DNA of 64,000 nt from Streptomyces sp. TLI_053 (GCF_900105395.1 NZ_LT629775.1:5664001-5728000); one strand, 5' to 3'; numbered from the stretch's first letter, positions 8,657-16,907 are shown. Notes: generated from the sequence alone by a model not told the origin. Numbers and translations: made by a program.

Positions 8657-9499
8657 ATGGTGGAGATCAAGACCCCCGAGCAGATCGCGAAGATGCGAGC
8701 GGCCGGGCTGGTCGTCGCCGAGGCGCTCAAGGCGTGCCGCGAGGCGGTCGCCCCGGGAATCACCACCCAGGAGCTCAACGACATCGCGGACAAGGTCATC
8801 ACCGACCACGGTGCGACCTCGAACTTCCGGGCGGACCACGGCGGCCTGTGGTTCCCGGGCGTGATCTGCGCCTCGGTGAACAACGAGGTCGTGCACGGCA
8901 TCCCCGGTGACCGGGTGCTCCAGGAGGGCGACCTCATCTCGATCGACTGCGGCGCGATCCTGGACGGCTGGCACGGCGACGCGGCGATCTCGGTCGCGGT
9001 CGGCGAGGTGAGCCCCGAGGTGGAGATGCTGAGCCGGGTCACCGAGGGCTCGATGTGGGCCGGCATCGCCCAGATGAAGAAGGGCAACCGCCTGGTCGAC
9101 GTCTCCAAGGCGATCGAGGGCTTCGTCCGCCGCCAGCCGCTGCCGCCCAAGGGCAAGTGGGGCATCACCGAGGGCTACGGCGGCCACGGCATCGGCACCG
9201 CGATGCACATGGAGCCGCACGTGCTGAACTACGTCGAGCGCGGCCGGGGCAAGGGCATGAAGCTGATCCCCGGCACCGTGCTGGCGATCGAGCCGATGGT
9301 CTCGCTCGGCACCCCGCACACCAAGGTGCTGGAGGACGACTGGACCGTGGTCACCAACGACGGCACCTGGGCCTCGCACTGGGAGCACTCGGTGGCGGTC
9401 ACCGAGGAGGGCCCGCTGGTGCTCACCGCCTTCGACGGCGGCAAGGAGATGCTGGCCAGGCTGGGTGTCACGGCCGCGCCGGACCCGCTCGGCGTGTAG
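8657..9499 (+). CDS. map: Methionine aminopeptidase, type I
   Basis: This metalloprotease removes the initiator Met from nascent proteins. It is 280 residues from ATG 8657 (MVEIKTPEQIAKMRAAG), with AAGGAAGG about 10 bases upstream. A GTG at 8648 is too close to that Shine-Dalgarno site. The metal ligands are visible in order: Asp in SIDCGA, Asp in WHGDAA, His in GGHGIGT, Glu in AIEPM and Glu in WEHSVAVT. The position after secY-adk is conserved in Gram-positives. A strong terminator follows the stop. Confidence 0.95.
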   Translation: MVEIKTPEQIAKMRAAGLVVAEALKACREAVAPGITTQELNDIADKVITDHGATSNFRADHGGLWFPGVICASVNNEVVHGIPGDRVLQEGDLISIDCGAILDGWHGDAAISVAVGEVSPEVEMLSRVTEGSMWAGIAQMKKGNRLVDVSKAIEGFVRRQPLPPKGKWGITEGYGGHGIGTAMHMEPHVLNYVERGRGKGMKLIPGTVLAIEPMVSLGTPHTKVLEDDWTVVTNDGTWASHWEHSVAVTEEGPLVLTAFDGGKEMLARLGVTAAPDPLGV

Positions 9500-9536
9500 C
9501 GGACCGGGCCGGCCACCGGCCCGGCGAAGGACGCGG

Positions 9537-9568
9537 AGCCCTGGAGGTTTGGACCTCCAGGGCTTTTG
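9537..9568 (+). terminator. Rho-independent terminator after map
   Basis: A perfect 12-bp stem (9537-9548 with 9553-9564), TTGG loop and TTTTG tail. The classical intrinsic form is unusual in so GC-rich a genome. Confidence 0.9.
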
Positions 9569-9613
9569 TCCTATTTTTATGCGCTGGCAGTGGCTTCGAG
9601 CGAGGAGAGTGCA

Positions 9614-10057
9614 GTGTTCAAGGGATTCCGCGACTTCATGATGCGCGGCAACGTCGTCGACATGGCGGTCGGTGTGGTCATCGGCGCCGCGTTCACCGGC
9701 GTGGTGACCGGCTTCGTGTCCGCCTTCCTCACCCCGCTGGTGGGTGTGGTGGTCGGTGCCGCCGGCGACTTCGGCTCCTACAAGGCCACCATCGCCGGAG
9801 TGACCTTCCCGTACGGCCAGTTCCTCAACGTGCTGATCGCGTTCTTCATGACCGCCGCGGTGCTCTACTTCTGCGTGGTCCTGCCGGTGACCAAGGCCAC
9901 CGCCCGCTACATGCCGAAGAAGCCGAAGACCCCGAAGCGTCCCTGCCCGGAGTGCCTGACCGAGATCCCCGAGGCCGCCCGCCGCTGCTCCGCCTGCACC
10001 GCCCACGTCGACCCGCTGGCCGTCCCGGTCGTTCCGGCCGCCACGACCGGCCGCTGA
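9614..10057 (+). CDS. mscL: MscL-family mechanosensitive channel with C-terminal zinc ribbon
   Basis: This is a large-conductance mechanosensitive channel of the cytoplasmic membrane, opening on membrane tension to release solutes in hypo-osmotic shock. It is 147 residues from GTG 9614 (MFKGFRDFMMRGNVVDMAV) behind CGAGGAGAG. TM1 is about 12-50 and TM2 about 70-92. Instead of the usual helical bundle, the C terminus has CPEC (111-114) and CSAC (125-128), a rubredoxin-like zinc knuckle. It is unrelated in function to the translation genes around it. Confidence 0.9.
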   Translation: MFKGFRDFMMRGNVVDMAVGVVIGAAFTGVVTGFVSAFLTPLVGVVVGAAGDFGSYKATIAGVTFPYGQFLNVLIAFFMTAAVLYFCVVLPVTKATARYMPKKPKTPKRPCPECLTEIPEAARRCSACTAHVDPLAVPVVPAATTGR

Positions 10058-10071
10058 CCGGAGCCCCCGTT

Positions 10072-10100
10072 TTGGTGCATCCCCCGCGCTGGCGTAGGAT
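10072..10100 (+). promoter_or_regulatory. infA promoter
   Basis: TTGGTG (10072-10077), a 17-bp spacer and TAGGAT (10095-10100): a near-ideal HrdB-type promoter about 120 bp upstream of infA. Confidence 0.7.
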
Positions 10101-10228
10101 GGACCGTCGGCTCACTCGTAGCGTGCTCCAGCACGCCCTCTTCCCCCTCGTCGGGGTCGGGGTGGACCCAGGTTCGCACGAGCGTGCCGCATACGGTAGC
10201 CGGTCCCGGAAGGTGGATCTCGCAGTTC

Positions 10229-10450
10229 ATGGCTAAGAAGCAAGGCGCCATTGAGATCGAGGGCACCGTGATCGAGTCTCTTCCGAACGCGATGTTCAAG
10301 GTCGAGCTGCAGAACGGTCACAAGGTCCTCGCGCACATCAGTGGCAAGATGCGCATGCACTACATCCGCATCCTGCCGGACGACCGGGTCGTGGTGGAGC
10401 TCAGCCCCTACGACCTGACGCGTGGCCGGATCGTCTACCGCTACAAGTAA
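10229..10450 (+). CDS. infA: Translation initiation factor IF-1
   Basis: IF-1 occupies the 30S A site during initiation. It is 73 residues, a single S1/OB fold (MAKKQGAIEIEGTVIES, GHKVLAHISGKMR). ATG 10229 follows AAGGTGGAT. The in-frame extension to 10184 lacks support. It opens the infA-rpmJ-rpsM-rpsK unit and has its own promoter upstream. Confidence 0.97.
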   Translation: MAKKQGAIEIEGTVIESLPNAMFKVELQNGHKVLAHISGKMRMHYIRILPDDRVVVELSPYDLTRGRIVYRYK

Positions 10451-10483
10451 GAACGCCAGATCTAGACCCGGAGAACCTGAAGC

Positions 10484-10597
10484 ATGAAGGTCAAGCCGAG
10501 CGTCAAGAAGATCTGCGACAAGTGCAAGGTGATCCGCCGTCACGGCCGGGTCATGGTGATCTGCGACAACCTGCGCCACAAGCAGCGCCAGGGCTGA
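10484..10597 (+). CDS. rpmJ: 50S ribosomal protein L36 (zinc form)
   Basis: This is the smallest ribosomal protein, 37 residues: MKVKPSVKKICDKCKVIRR followed by HGRVMVICDN and LRHKQRQG. The zinc ligands C11, C14, C27 and H32 are intact. It lies 33 bp after infA with a GGAGA Shine-Dalgarno. Confidence 0.96.
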   Translation: MKVKPSVKKICDKCKVIRRHGRVMVICDNLRHKQRQG

Positions 10598-10769
10598 TCT
10601 CTCTCCCGCATTTCTCGTAGTACTTCGCGCGACGCGAAAAACGTCATAAGCGGGCCACCCGATCCGTCCAGGACGGACTGCCGCCCCCGGTCAGAGGCCG
10701 GGGCTCCCTCACCGTGAGGTGTCGGAGTAGGTGGCTCGCCAGACCTCTGAAGAAACACAGGAGCCTTGA
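10598..10769 (+). promoter_or_regulatory. Structured leader of rpsM
   Basis: This 172-bp spacer can fold into several short stems: TCCGTCC/GGACGGA at 10663-10677, CCCCGG/CCGGGG at 10685-10703 and CTCAC/GTGAG near 10708-10718. A role as an r-protein leader or processing region is inferred; no promoter is clear. Confidence 0.4.
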
Positions 10770-11150
10770 ATGGCACGCCTCGCCGGCGTTGATCTCCCCC
10801 GTGAGAAGCGGATCGAGATCGCCCTCACCTACGTGTACGGCATCGGCCGTACCCGCGCCCAGCAGACCCTCGCCGAGACCGGTGTCAGCCCCGATGTCCG
10901 CGTTCGCGACATCGCCGAGGAAGACCTGGTCAAGCTGAGCCAGTACATCGACGCCAACTTCACGGTCGAGGGTGACCTCCGCCGCGAGGTGGCCGCCGAC
11001 ATCCGCCGCAAGGTCGAGATCGGCTGCTACGAGGGTCTGCGTCACCGCCGCGGCCTGCCGGTCCGCGGTCAGCGCACCCACACCAACGCGCGTACCCGCA
11101 AGGGCCCGCGTCGCGCGATCGCCGGTAAGAAGAAGCCGGGCAAGAAGTAG
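10770..11150 (+). CDS. rpsM: 30S ribosomal protein S13
   Basis: This is S13, 126 residues, in the 30S head, making intersubunit bridges and P-site tRNA contacts. It starts MARLAGVDLPREKRIEIALTY and ends with the basic tail RGQRTHTNARTRKGPRRAIAG. rpsK follows after 72 bp. Confidence 0.97.
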   Translation: MARLAGVDLPREKRIEIALTYVYGIGRTRAQQTLAETGVSPDVRVRDIAEEDLVKLSQYIDANFTVEGDLRREVAADIRRKVEIGCYEGLRHRRGLPVRGQRTHTNARTRKGPRRAIAGKKKPGKK

Positions 11151-11222
11151 TCCGTCCCGTAACCGGACATCCCTCCGGCCCGCGGGTCAGCGGACCGACC
11201 ACCTCAGTAGGAGAACAGACTT

Positions 11223-11630
11223 ATGCCCCCCAAGGGTCGTCAGGCTGCCGGCGCGAAGAAGATCCGCCGCAAGGAAAAGAAGAACGTCGCTCACGGCCAC
11301 GCGCACATCAAGAGCACGTTCAACAACACCATCGTTTCGATCACCGACCCCTCAGGCAACGTGATCTCCTGGGCCTCCGCCGGCCACGTCGGCTTCAAGG
11401 GCTCGCGCAAGTCCACCCCGTTCGCCGCGCAGATGGCCGCCGAGGCCGCTGCCCGTCGCGCGCAGGAGCACGGCATGCGCAAGGTTGACGTCTTCGTGAA
11501 GGGTCCGGGCTCCGGCCGCGAGACCGCGATCCGTTCGCTCCAGGCCACCGGCCTGGAGGTCGGCTCGATCCAGGACGTCACCCCCACCCCGCACAACGGC
11601 TGCCGTCCGCCGAAGCGCCGCCGCGTCTGA
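11223..11630 (+). CDS. rpsK: 30S ribosomal protein S11
   Basis: This is S11, 135 residues, on the 30S platform near the mRNA exit. It has the core HIKSTFNNTIVSITDPSGN and the C-terminal DVTPTPHNGCRPPKRRRV. The usual downstream neighbour rpsD (S4) is missing here; a 15-bp terminator hairpin and then rpoA follow. Confidence 0.97.
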   Translation: MPPKGRQAAGAKKIRRKEKKNVAHGHAHIKSTFNNTIVSITDPSGNVISWASAGHVGFKGSRKSTPFAAQMAAEAAARRAQEHGMRKVDVFVKGPGSGRETAIRSLQATGLEVGSIQDVTPTPHNGCRPPKRRRV

Positions 11631-11668
11631 CGCAGCGCCTTCGGGCTCGCAGTCCACGTTTTAAACCT

Positions 11669-11710
11669 CGTACGGGGTCCCGTTTCGGACGGGACCCCGT
11701 ACGCTGGTTC
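11669..11710 (+). terminator. Terminator between rpsK and rpoA
   Basis: A perfect 15-bp inverted repeat (11669-11683 with 11689-11703, TTCGG loop) is followed by CTGGTTCTGTT. It implies that rpoA is at least partly transcribed from its own promoter in the ~55 bp that remain. Confidence 0.82.
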
Positions 11711-11760
11711 TGTTCGGCATCAAATAGTGGGTGCCGAAGATCTTCAGGAGGATCCACACC

Positions 11761-12783
11761 ATGCTGATCGCTCAGCGCCCCTCGCTGACCGAAGAGGTCG
11801 TCGACGAGTTCCGCTCGCGGTTCGTGATCGAGCCGCTCGAGCCGGGCTTCGGCTACACCCTCGGCAACTCCCTGCGCCGCACGCTCCTCTCCTCGATCCC
11901 GGGTGCCGCTGTCACCAGCATCCGCGTCGACGGTGTCCTGCACGAGTTCACCACCGTGCCGGGCGTCAAGGAGGACGTGACCGACCTCATCCTCAACATC
12001 AAGCAGCTGGTCGTCTCCTCGGAGCACGACGAGCCGGTCGTGATGTACCTGCGCAAGCAGGGCCCGGGTGTCGTCACCGCCGCCGACATCGCGCCCCCGG
12101 CCGGTGTCGAGGTGCACAACCCCGAGCTGATCCTCGCCACGCTGAACGGCAAGGGCAAGCTGGAGATGGAGCTGACCGTCGAGCGCGGTCGCGGCTACGT
12201 CTCCGCCGTCCAGAACAAGGCCTCCGGCCAGGAGATCGGCCGCATCCCGGTCGACTCGATCTACAGCCCCGTGCTGAAGGTCACCTACAAGGTCGAGGCG
12301 ACCCGTGTCGAGCAGCGCACCGACTTCGACAAGCTGATCGTCGACGTCGAGACCAAGCCCGCCATGCGTCCGCGCGACGCCATGGCCTCGGCCGGCAAGA
12401 CCCTGGTGGAGCTGTTCGGCCTCGCCCGTGAGCTGAACATCGACGCCGAGGGCATCGACATGGGCCCGTCCCCGACGGACGCCGCCCTGGCCGCCGACCT
12501 GGCGCTGCCGATCGAGGAGCTCGAGCTCACCGTTCGGTCGTACAACTGCCTCAAGCGCGAGGGCATCCACACCGTGGGTGAGCTCGTCGCCCGCTCCGAG
12601 GCCGACCTGCTCGACATCCGCAACTTTGGTGCGAAGTCGATCGACGAGGTCAAGGCGAAGCTGGCCGGCATGGGCCTGGCCCTCAAGGACAGCCCGCCCG
12701 GGTTCGACCCGACCGCCGCCGCCGACGCCTTCGGCGCCGACGACCTGGACGACGCGGGTTACGCGGAGACCGAGCAGTACTGA
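11761..12783 (+). CDS. rpoA: DNA-directed RNA polymerase alpha subunit
   Basis: RNA polymerase alpha, 340 residues. Start MLIAQRPSLTEE at ATG 11761 behind AGGAGG; the in-frame ATG at 11731 is less likely. The N-terminal dimerisation domain (about 1-230) has LGNSLRRTLLSSIPGAAV. The C-terminal DNA-binding domain (about 255-320) has LTVRSYNCLKREGI and LLDIRNFGAKSIDEVKAKL. An acidic tail ends the protein. Hairpins flank the gene on both sides. Confidence 0.98.
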   Translation: MLIAQRPSLTEEVVDEFRSRFVIEPLEPGFGYTLGNSLRRTLLSSIPGAAVTSIRVDGVLHEFTTVPGVKEDVTDLILNIKQLVVSSEHDEPVVMYLRKQGPGVVTAADIAPPAGVEVHNPELILATLNGKGKLEMELTVERGRGYVSAVQNKASGQEIGRIPVDSIYSPVLKVTYKVEATRVEQRTDFDKLIVDVETKPAMRPRDAMASAGKTLVELFGLARELNIDAEGIDMGPSPTDAALAADLALPIEELELTVRSYNCLKREGIHTVGELVARSEADLLDIRNFGAKSIDEVKAKLAGMGLALKDSPPGFDPTAAADAFGADDLDDAGYAETEQY

Positions 12784-12795
12784 GAGACTTGACCG

Positions 12796-12823
12796 CGGGG
12801 GCGGTTCCCCGGAACCGCCCCCG
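12796..12823 (+). terminator. Hairpin after rpoA
   Basis: A 12-13-bp perfect inverted repeat (12796-12808 with 12811-12823) 12 bp after the rpoA stop, without a T-tract. Probably a partial terminator before rplQ. Confidence 0.75.
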
Positions 12824-12840
12824 TCGTCGTGAAAGTCGTG

Positions 12841-12889
12841 CGGACACAGTGTCCGTACGCCCGCTGCGGTACCTGGTACGGCCGCAGTC
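12841..12889 (+). promoter_or_regulatory. Dyads in the rplQ leader
   Basis: A near-perfect dyad CGGACAC-A-GTGTCCG (12841-12855) is followed by an imperfect one (CTGCGG...CCGCAG). It could be an operator or an RNA stem in front of rplQ. No regulator is recognised. Confidence 0.35.
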
Positions 12890-12910
12890 GGAGATTCGAG
12901 GAGTAATTCC

Positions 12911-13390
12911 ATGCCGCGTCCCACCAAGGGTGCCCGCCTCGGCGGCGGCCCGCACCACGAGCCGCTGCTGCTCGCCGGTCTGTGCCGTGAGCTGTTCCAG
13001 TACGGCCGCATCACCACGACCGAGGCCAAGGCCCGTCGGATGCGCCCGCTGGCGGAGAAGCTGATCACCAAGGCGAAGAAGGGCGACATCCACAACCGTC
13101 GCCTGGTGCGCAAGACCATCACCGACATCTCGGTGCTGCACACCCTCTTCACCGAGATCGCGCCGCGCTACGAGAACCGCCCGGGTGGCTACACCCGTAT
13201 CACCAAGATCGGTCCCCGTCGTGGCGACAACGCCCCGATGGCCGTGATCGAGCTGGTCGAGGCGCTGACCGTCGCGCAGACCGCCGTCGGCGAGGCCGAG
13301 GCCGCCACCAAGCGCGCCGTCAAGGAGGCCGACGAGGCCAAGGTCGAGGCCCCCAAGGCCGACGAGGCCGAGGCCGCCGAGCAGGCCTGA
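12911..13390 (+). CDS. rplQ: 50S ribosomal protein L17
   Basis: This is L17, 159 residues, near the tunnel exit. The core (MPRPTKGARLGGGPHHEPLL, RITKIGPRRGDNAPMAVIELV) covers residues 1-120. A charged Ala/Glu/Lys-rich tail of ~40 residues (KEADEAKVEAPKADEAEAAE) is typical of actinomycetes. A terminator separates it from truA. Confidence 0.97.
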   Translation: MPRPTKGARLGGGPHHEPLLLAGLCRELFQYGRITTTEAKARRMRPLAEKLITKAKKGDIHNRRLVRKTITDISVLHTLFTEIAPRYENRPGGYTRITKIGPRRGDNAPMAVIELVEALTVAQTAVGEAEAATKRAVKEADEAKVEAPKADEAEAAEQA

Positions 13391-13408
13391 CACCCACCAG
13401 GTGTGTTG

Positions 13409-13455
13409 CGGGCCCGCTTCCCCATCCGTGGGGGAGCGGGCCCGTTCCTCTTTGT
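13409..13455 (+). terminator. Terminator after rplQ
   Basis: A 10-bp arm pair CGGGCCCGCT/AGCGGGCCCG (13409-13418 with 13435-13444) extended by CCCC/GGGG, followed by TTCCTCTTT. Confidence 0.82.
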
Positions 13456-13502
13456 CCAGCTTCTTCGTCCAGCCAGCCTCTATGTCCAGGGAGTGGAGAG
13501 CA

Positions 13503-14459
13503 GTGGTCAACGATTGCGCCGAGCGGCCGCCGGTGAAGGACGGCCCGGCCGACGGGTACGTCCGGGTCCGGCTGGACCTCGCGTACCACGGCGCCGAGTT
13601 CTCCGGCTGGGCCCGGCAGAAGGGCGGCCGGCGGACGGTCCAGGAGGAGATCGAGACCGCGCTGCAGATCGTCACCCGCAGCCAGGAGCTCCACCCGCTC
13701 ACCGTGGCCGGCCGCACCGACGCCGGTGTGCACGCCCGCGGCCAGGTCGCCCACGTCGACCTGCCGGCCGAGCTGTGGGAGGCGCACCGGGAGAAGCTGA
13801 TGCGCCGGCTGGCCGGGCGGCTGCCCGGTGACGTCCGGATCTACCGGGTGGGCGAGGCCCCGGCCGGCTTCGACGCCCGCTTCTCGGCGATCTGGCGCCG
13901 CTACGCCTACCGGGTCGCGGACCACCCCGGCGGGGTCGACCCGCTGCTGCGCGGCCACGTGCTCTGGCACGACCGGCCGCTCGACCTGGACCGGATGAAC
14001 GCCGCCGCCCGGCTGCTGCTGGGCGAGCACGACTTCGCGGCGTACTGCAAGAAGCGCGAGGGCGCGACCACCATCCGCACCCTGCTGGAGCTGCGCTGGG
14101 ACCGGGTCCCGGTGGACGGCTACGCGTCCCAGGAGGGCTCGCTCGCGGTCGCCACCGTGCGGGCCGACGCCTTCTGCCACAACATGGTGCGCGCCCTGGT
14201 CGGCGCGATGCTGCTGGTCGGCGACGGCCACCGGCCGGTGGAGTTCCCCGGCGAGGTGCTGGCCGGCGGTGTGCGCAACTCCGCCGTCAACGTGATCCGG
14301 CCGTACGGGCTGACCCTGGAGGAGGTCGGCTACCCGGCCGACGAACAGCTCGCCGAGCGCAACCGCGCCGCCCGCCGGATGCGCACCCTCCCCGGCACCC
14401 CGCCGGTCCCCGACGCCCCGCTCGGCTCCACCGCCCCGTCAGGCCCCGGCACCACCTAA
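13503..14459 (+). CDS. truA: tRNA pseudouridine synthase A
   Basis: TruA makes pseudouridine at tRNA positions 38-40 in the anticodon stem. It is 318 residues from GTG 13503 behind GGGAGTGGAGAG; ATG 13482 is a possible alternative. The catalytic Asp is in the motif AGRTDAGVHARGQVAH. RVRLDLAYHGAEFSGW and FCHNMVRALVGAMLLVGDG are family signatures. The C-terminal ~45 residues are Pro/Ala-rich and lie outside the fold. The position after rplQ is widely conserved. Confidence 0.95.
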   Translation: MVNDCAERPPVKDGPADGYVRVRLDLAYHGAEFSGWARQKGGRRTVQEEIETALQIVTRSQELHPLTVAGRTDAGVHARGQVAHVDLPAELWEAHREKLMRRLAGRLPGDVRIYRVGEAPAGFDARFSAIWRRYAYRVADHPGGVDPLLRGHVLWHDRPLDLDRMNAAARLLLGEHDFAAYCKKREGATTIRTLLELRWDRVPVDGYASQEGSLAVATVRADAFCHNMVRALVGAMLLVGDGHRPVEFPGEVLAGGVRNSAVNVIRPYGLTLEEVGYPADEQLAERNRAARRMRTLPGTPPVPDAPLGSTAPSGPGTT

Positions 14460-14464
14460 TCCAT

Positions 14465-14500
14465 TTGGGTCCGGGGCGGCGGCTTGGGACAATCTCCCCC
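14465..14500 (+). promoter_or_regulatory. Leaderless promoter of the ABC-F gene
   Basis: TTGGGT (14465-14470), 17-bp spacer, GACAAT (14488-14493), then only 7 bases to ATG 14501. There is no Shine-Dalgarno, so the transcript should begin at or next to the start codon. Confidence 0.65.
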
Positions 14501-16177
14501 ATGGGACACGTCGAGATTTCGCACCTGGAGTACTACCTGCCGGACGGGCGGGTGCTGTTCGACGACGCGTCCTTCCGGGTGGGGGAGGGCGCGGCCGTCG
14601 CACTGGTCGGCGCCAACGGCGCGGGCAAGACCACGCTGCTGCGCATGATCGCGGGCGACCTCCAGCCGCACGGCGGCTCGGTGACGATCAGCGGCGGGCT
14701 CGGCGTGATGCGCCAGTTCGTCGGCACCACCGGCCGCGAGGAGCAGAAGAAGGCCGGCGACGAGCAGGAGGGCCCGGGCGCGCTGCCCGCCGACGCCTCG
14801 GTGCGCGACCTGCTGGTCTCCGTCGCCCCCGCGCGGATCGCCAAGGCCGCCCGCGCGGTCGACGCCGCCGAGCTGGCGATGATCGCCCAGGACGACGAGA
14901 AGACGCAGATGGCCTACGCCCAGGCGCTCTCCGACTGGGCCGACGTCGGCGGCTACGACTACGAGACCGACTGGGACGTCTGCACCACGGCCGCCCTGGG
15001 GATGCCCTTCGACAAGGCCCAGTGGCGCGGCCTGAACACGCTCTCCGGCGGCGAGCAGAAGCGGCTCGTGCTGGAGGCGCTGCTGCGCGGCCCCGAGGAG
15101 GTGCTGCTGCTCGACGAGCCGGACAACTACCTGGACGTCCCGGGCAAGCGCTGGCTGGAGGAGGCCATCCGGGCCACCCCTAAGACCGTGCTGTTCATCT
15201 CCCACGACCGCGAACTGCTGTCCCGGACCGCCGAGAAGATCATCAGCGTCGAGTCCGGCGCGGCCGGCTCCAGCGTCTGGGTGCACGGCGGCGGGTTCGA
15301 CTCCTTCCACGAGGCCCGCAAGGCCCGGTTCGAGCGCTTCGAGGAACTGCGCCGCCGCTGGGACGAGGAGCACGCCAAGCTCAAGAAGCTCGTCGTCAAC
15401 CTGCGCCAGGCCGCCTCGGTCAGCCACGACATGGCCTCCCGCTACTCGGCCGCCCAGACCAGGCTGAAGAAGTTCGAGGACGCCGGCCCGCCCGAGGCCC
15501 CGCCGCGCGAGCAGAGCATCACGATGCGGCTCAAGGGCGGGCGCACCGGGGTGCGCGCCTTCACCATGGAGCAACTGGAGCTCACCGGTCTGATGAAGCC
15601 CTTCGACCTGGAGGTCTTCTACGGCGAGCGGGTCGGGGTGCTGGGGTCCAACGGCTCCGGCAAGTCGCACTTCCTGCGGCTGCTGGCGGGCGACGGCACG
15701 GTGGCCCACACCGGGGCCTGGAAGCTCGGCGCCCGGGTGGTGCCGGGCCACTTCCGGCAGACCCACGCCCACCCGGAGCTGCTGGGCCGCACCGTCCGCT
15801 CGATCGTCGAGGAGGAGCACGCGCTCGGCCGCGGCGCCGCGATGGGCGTGCTGCGCCGGTACGAGCTGGACCGGCAGGAGGAGCAGAAGTTCGAGTCGCT
15901 CTCCGGCGGGCAGCAGGCCCGGCTGATGATTCTCAAGCTGGAGCTGTCCGGCGTCACCGCGCTGCTGCTCGACGAGCCGACCGACAACCTGGACCTGGAG
16001 AGCGCCGAGGCGCTGCAGGCCGGGCTGGAGGCCTTCGACGGCACTGTGCTGTGCGTCACCCACGACCGGTGGTTCGCCCGGACCTTCGACCGTTTCCTGG
16101 TCTTCGGCGCGGACGGCCGGGTCTACGAGTCCCCGGAGCCGGTCTGGGACGTCAGCCGGGTCGAGCGGGACCGCTGA
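14501..16177 (+). CDS. ABC-F family ribosome-associated ATPase
   Basis: This is a soluble 558-residue protein with two ABC cassettes and no membrane segment. Cassette 1 has Walker A GANGAGKTT, signature LSGGEQKRL and Walker B LLLDEPDNYLD. Cassette 2 has GSNGSGKS, LSGGQQARL and LLLDEPTDNLD. A charged helical linker (about residues 275-340) lies between them. ABC-F proteins act on the ribosome at the E site (translation factors or antibiotic protection). The neighbourhood gives no hint of an antibiotic cluster, so a housekeeping role is likelier. Translation is probably leaderless. Confidence 0.9.
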   Translation: MGHVEISHLEYYLPDGRVLFDDASFRVGEGAAVALVGANGAGKTTLLRMIAGDLQPHGGSVTISGGLGVMRQFVGTTGREEQKKAGDEQEGPGALPADASVRDLLVSVAPARIAKAARAVDAAELAMIAQDDEKTQMAYAQALSDWADVGGYDYETDWDVCTTAALGMPFDKAQWRGLNTLSGGEQKRLVLEALLRGPEEVLLLDEPDNYLDVPGKRWLEEAIRATPKTVLFISHDRELLSRTAEKIISVESGAAGSSVWVHGGGFDSFHEARKARFERFEELRRRWDEEHAKLKKLVVNLRQAASVSHDMASRYSAAQTRLKKFEDAGPPEAPPREQSITMRLKGGRTGVRAFTMEQLELTGLMKPFDLEVFYGERVGVLGSNGSGKSHFLRLLAGDGTVAHTGAWKLGARVVPGHFRQTHAHPELLGRTVRSIVEEEHALGRGAAMGVLRRYELDRQEEQKFESLSGGQQARLMILKLELSGVTALLLDEPTDNLDLESAEALQAGLEAFDGTVLCVTHDRWFARTFDRFLVFGADGRVYESPEPVWDVSRVERDR

Positions 16178-16213
16178 TCAGGGGCCCGGGAGACCGTTCC
16201 GGCGGGGAGGATT

Positions 16214-16242
16214 TTGACCGTCCCCGTCCGGCCCGGTAGCCT
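16214..16242 (+). promoter_or_regulatory. rplM-rpsI promoter
   Basis: TTGACC (16214-16219), 17-bp spacer, TAGCCT (16237-16242). The transcript would have a ~170-base leader before rplM. Confidence 0.75.
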
Positions 16243-16417
16243 GGGCGCTTGATGTGCGTATTGGCTCGCTCTATCTCACGTGAGAGGTCGGTACGCCGGA
16301 GACATCAGGTCGACGACCAGCGGCTCCCCCTTGAATTGCGTCCAAGGCGGCCAGGCTGATCCCTCCTCCAGGTGCTCCTGTCAGGACTCACTCACTGAAA
16401 AGCGAAGGCATACGACC

Positions 16418-16861
16418 GTGCGTACGTACAGCCCCAAGCCCGGCGACGTCCAGCGTCAGTGGCACGTCATCGACGCGACCGACGTCGTGCTCGGCCGTCT
16501 GGCCTCCCAGGCCGCCAACCTCCTCCGGGGTAAGCACAAGGCGATCTACGCGCCGCACGTTGACACTGGTGACTTCGTCATCATCATCAACGCCGACAAG
16601 GTGCACCTGTCGGGCAACAAGAAGACCCAGAAGCTGGCTTACCGCCACAGCGGCTTCCCGGGCGGTCTCCGCTCGGTCCGCTACGACGACCTCCTGGCGA
16701 ACAACCCGGAGAAGGCCGTCGAGAAGGCCATCAAGGGCATGATCCCCAAGAACACCCTGGGCCGCCAGATGCTCTCGAAGCTGAAGGTCTACTCGGGCGA
16801 CCAGCACCCGCACGCTGCGCAGCAGCCGGTGCCGTTCGAGATCACCCAGGTCGCGCAGTAA
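16418..16861 (+). CDS. rplM: 50S ribosomal protein L13
   Basis: This is L13, 147 residues, an early 50S assembly protein. The frame is open 46 codons upstream, but the family start is VRTYSPKPGDVQRQWHVIDA at GTG 16418 with GAAGG 11 bases before. It has the motif VLGRLASQAANLLRGK and the C-terminal KLKVYSGDQHPHAAQQP. It has a good promoter 170 bp upstream and forms an operon with rpsI. Confidence 0.96.
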   Translation: MRTYSPKPGDVQRQWHVIDATDVVLGRLASQAANLLRGKHKAIYAPHVDTGDFVIIINADKVHLSGNKKTQKLAYRHSGFPGGLRSVRYDDLLANNPEKAVEKAIKGMIPKNTLGRQMLSKLKVYSGDQHPHAAQQPVPFEITQVAQ

Positions 16862-16907
16862 TTCCGGCCACCAAGCCCCCCATCACTGAAAAGAGCTGAG
16901 GAACATC

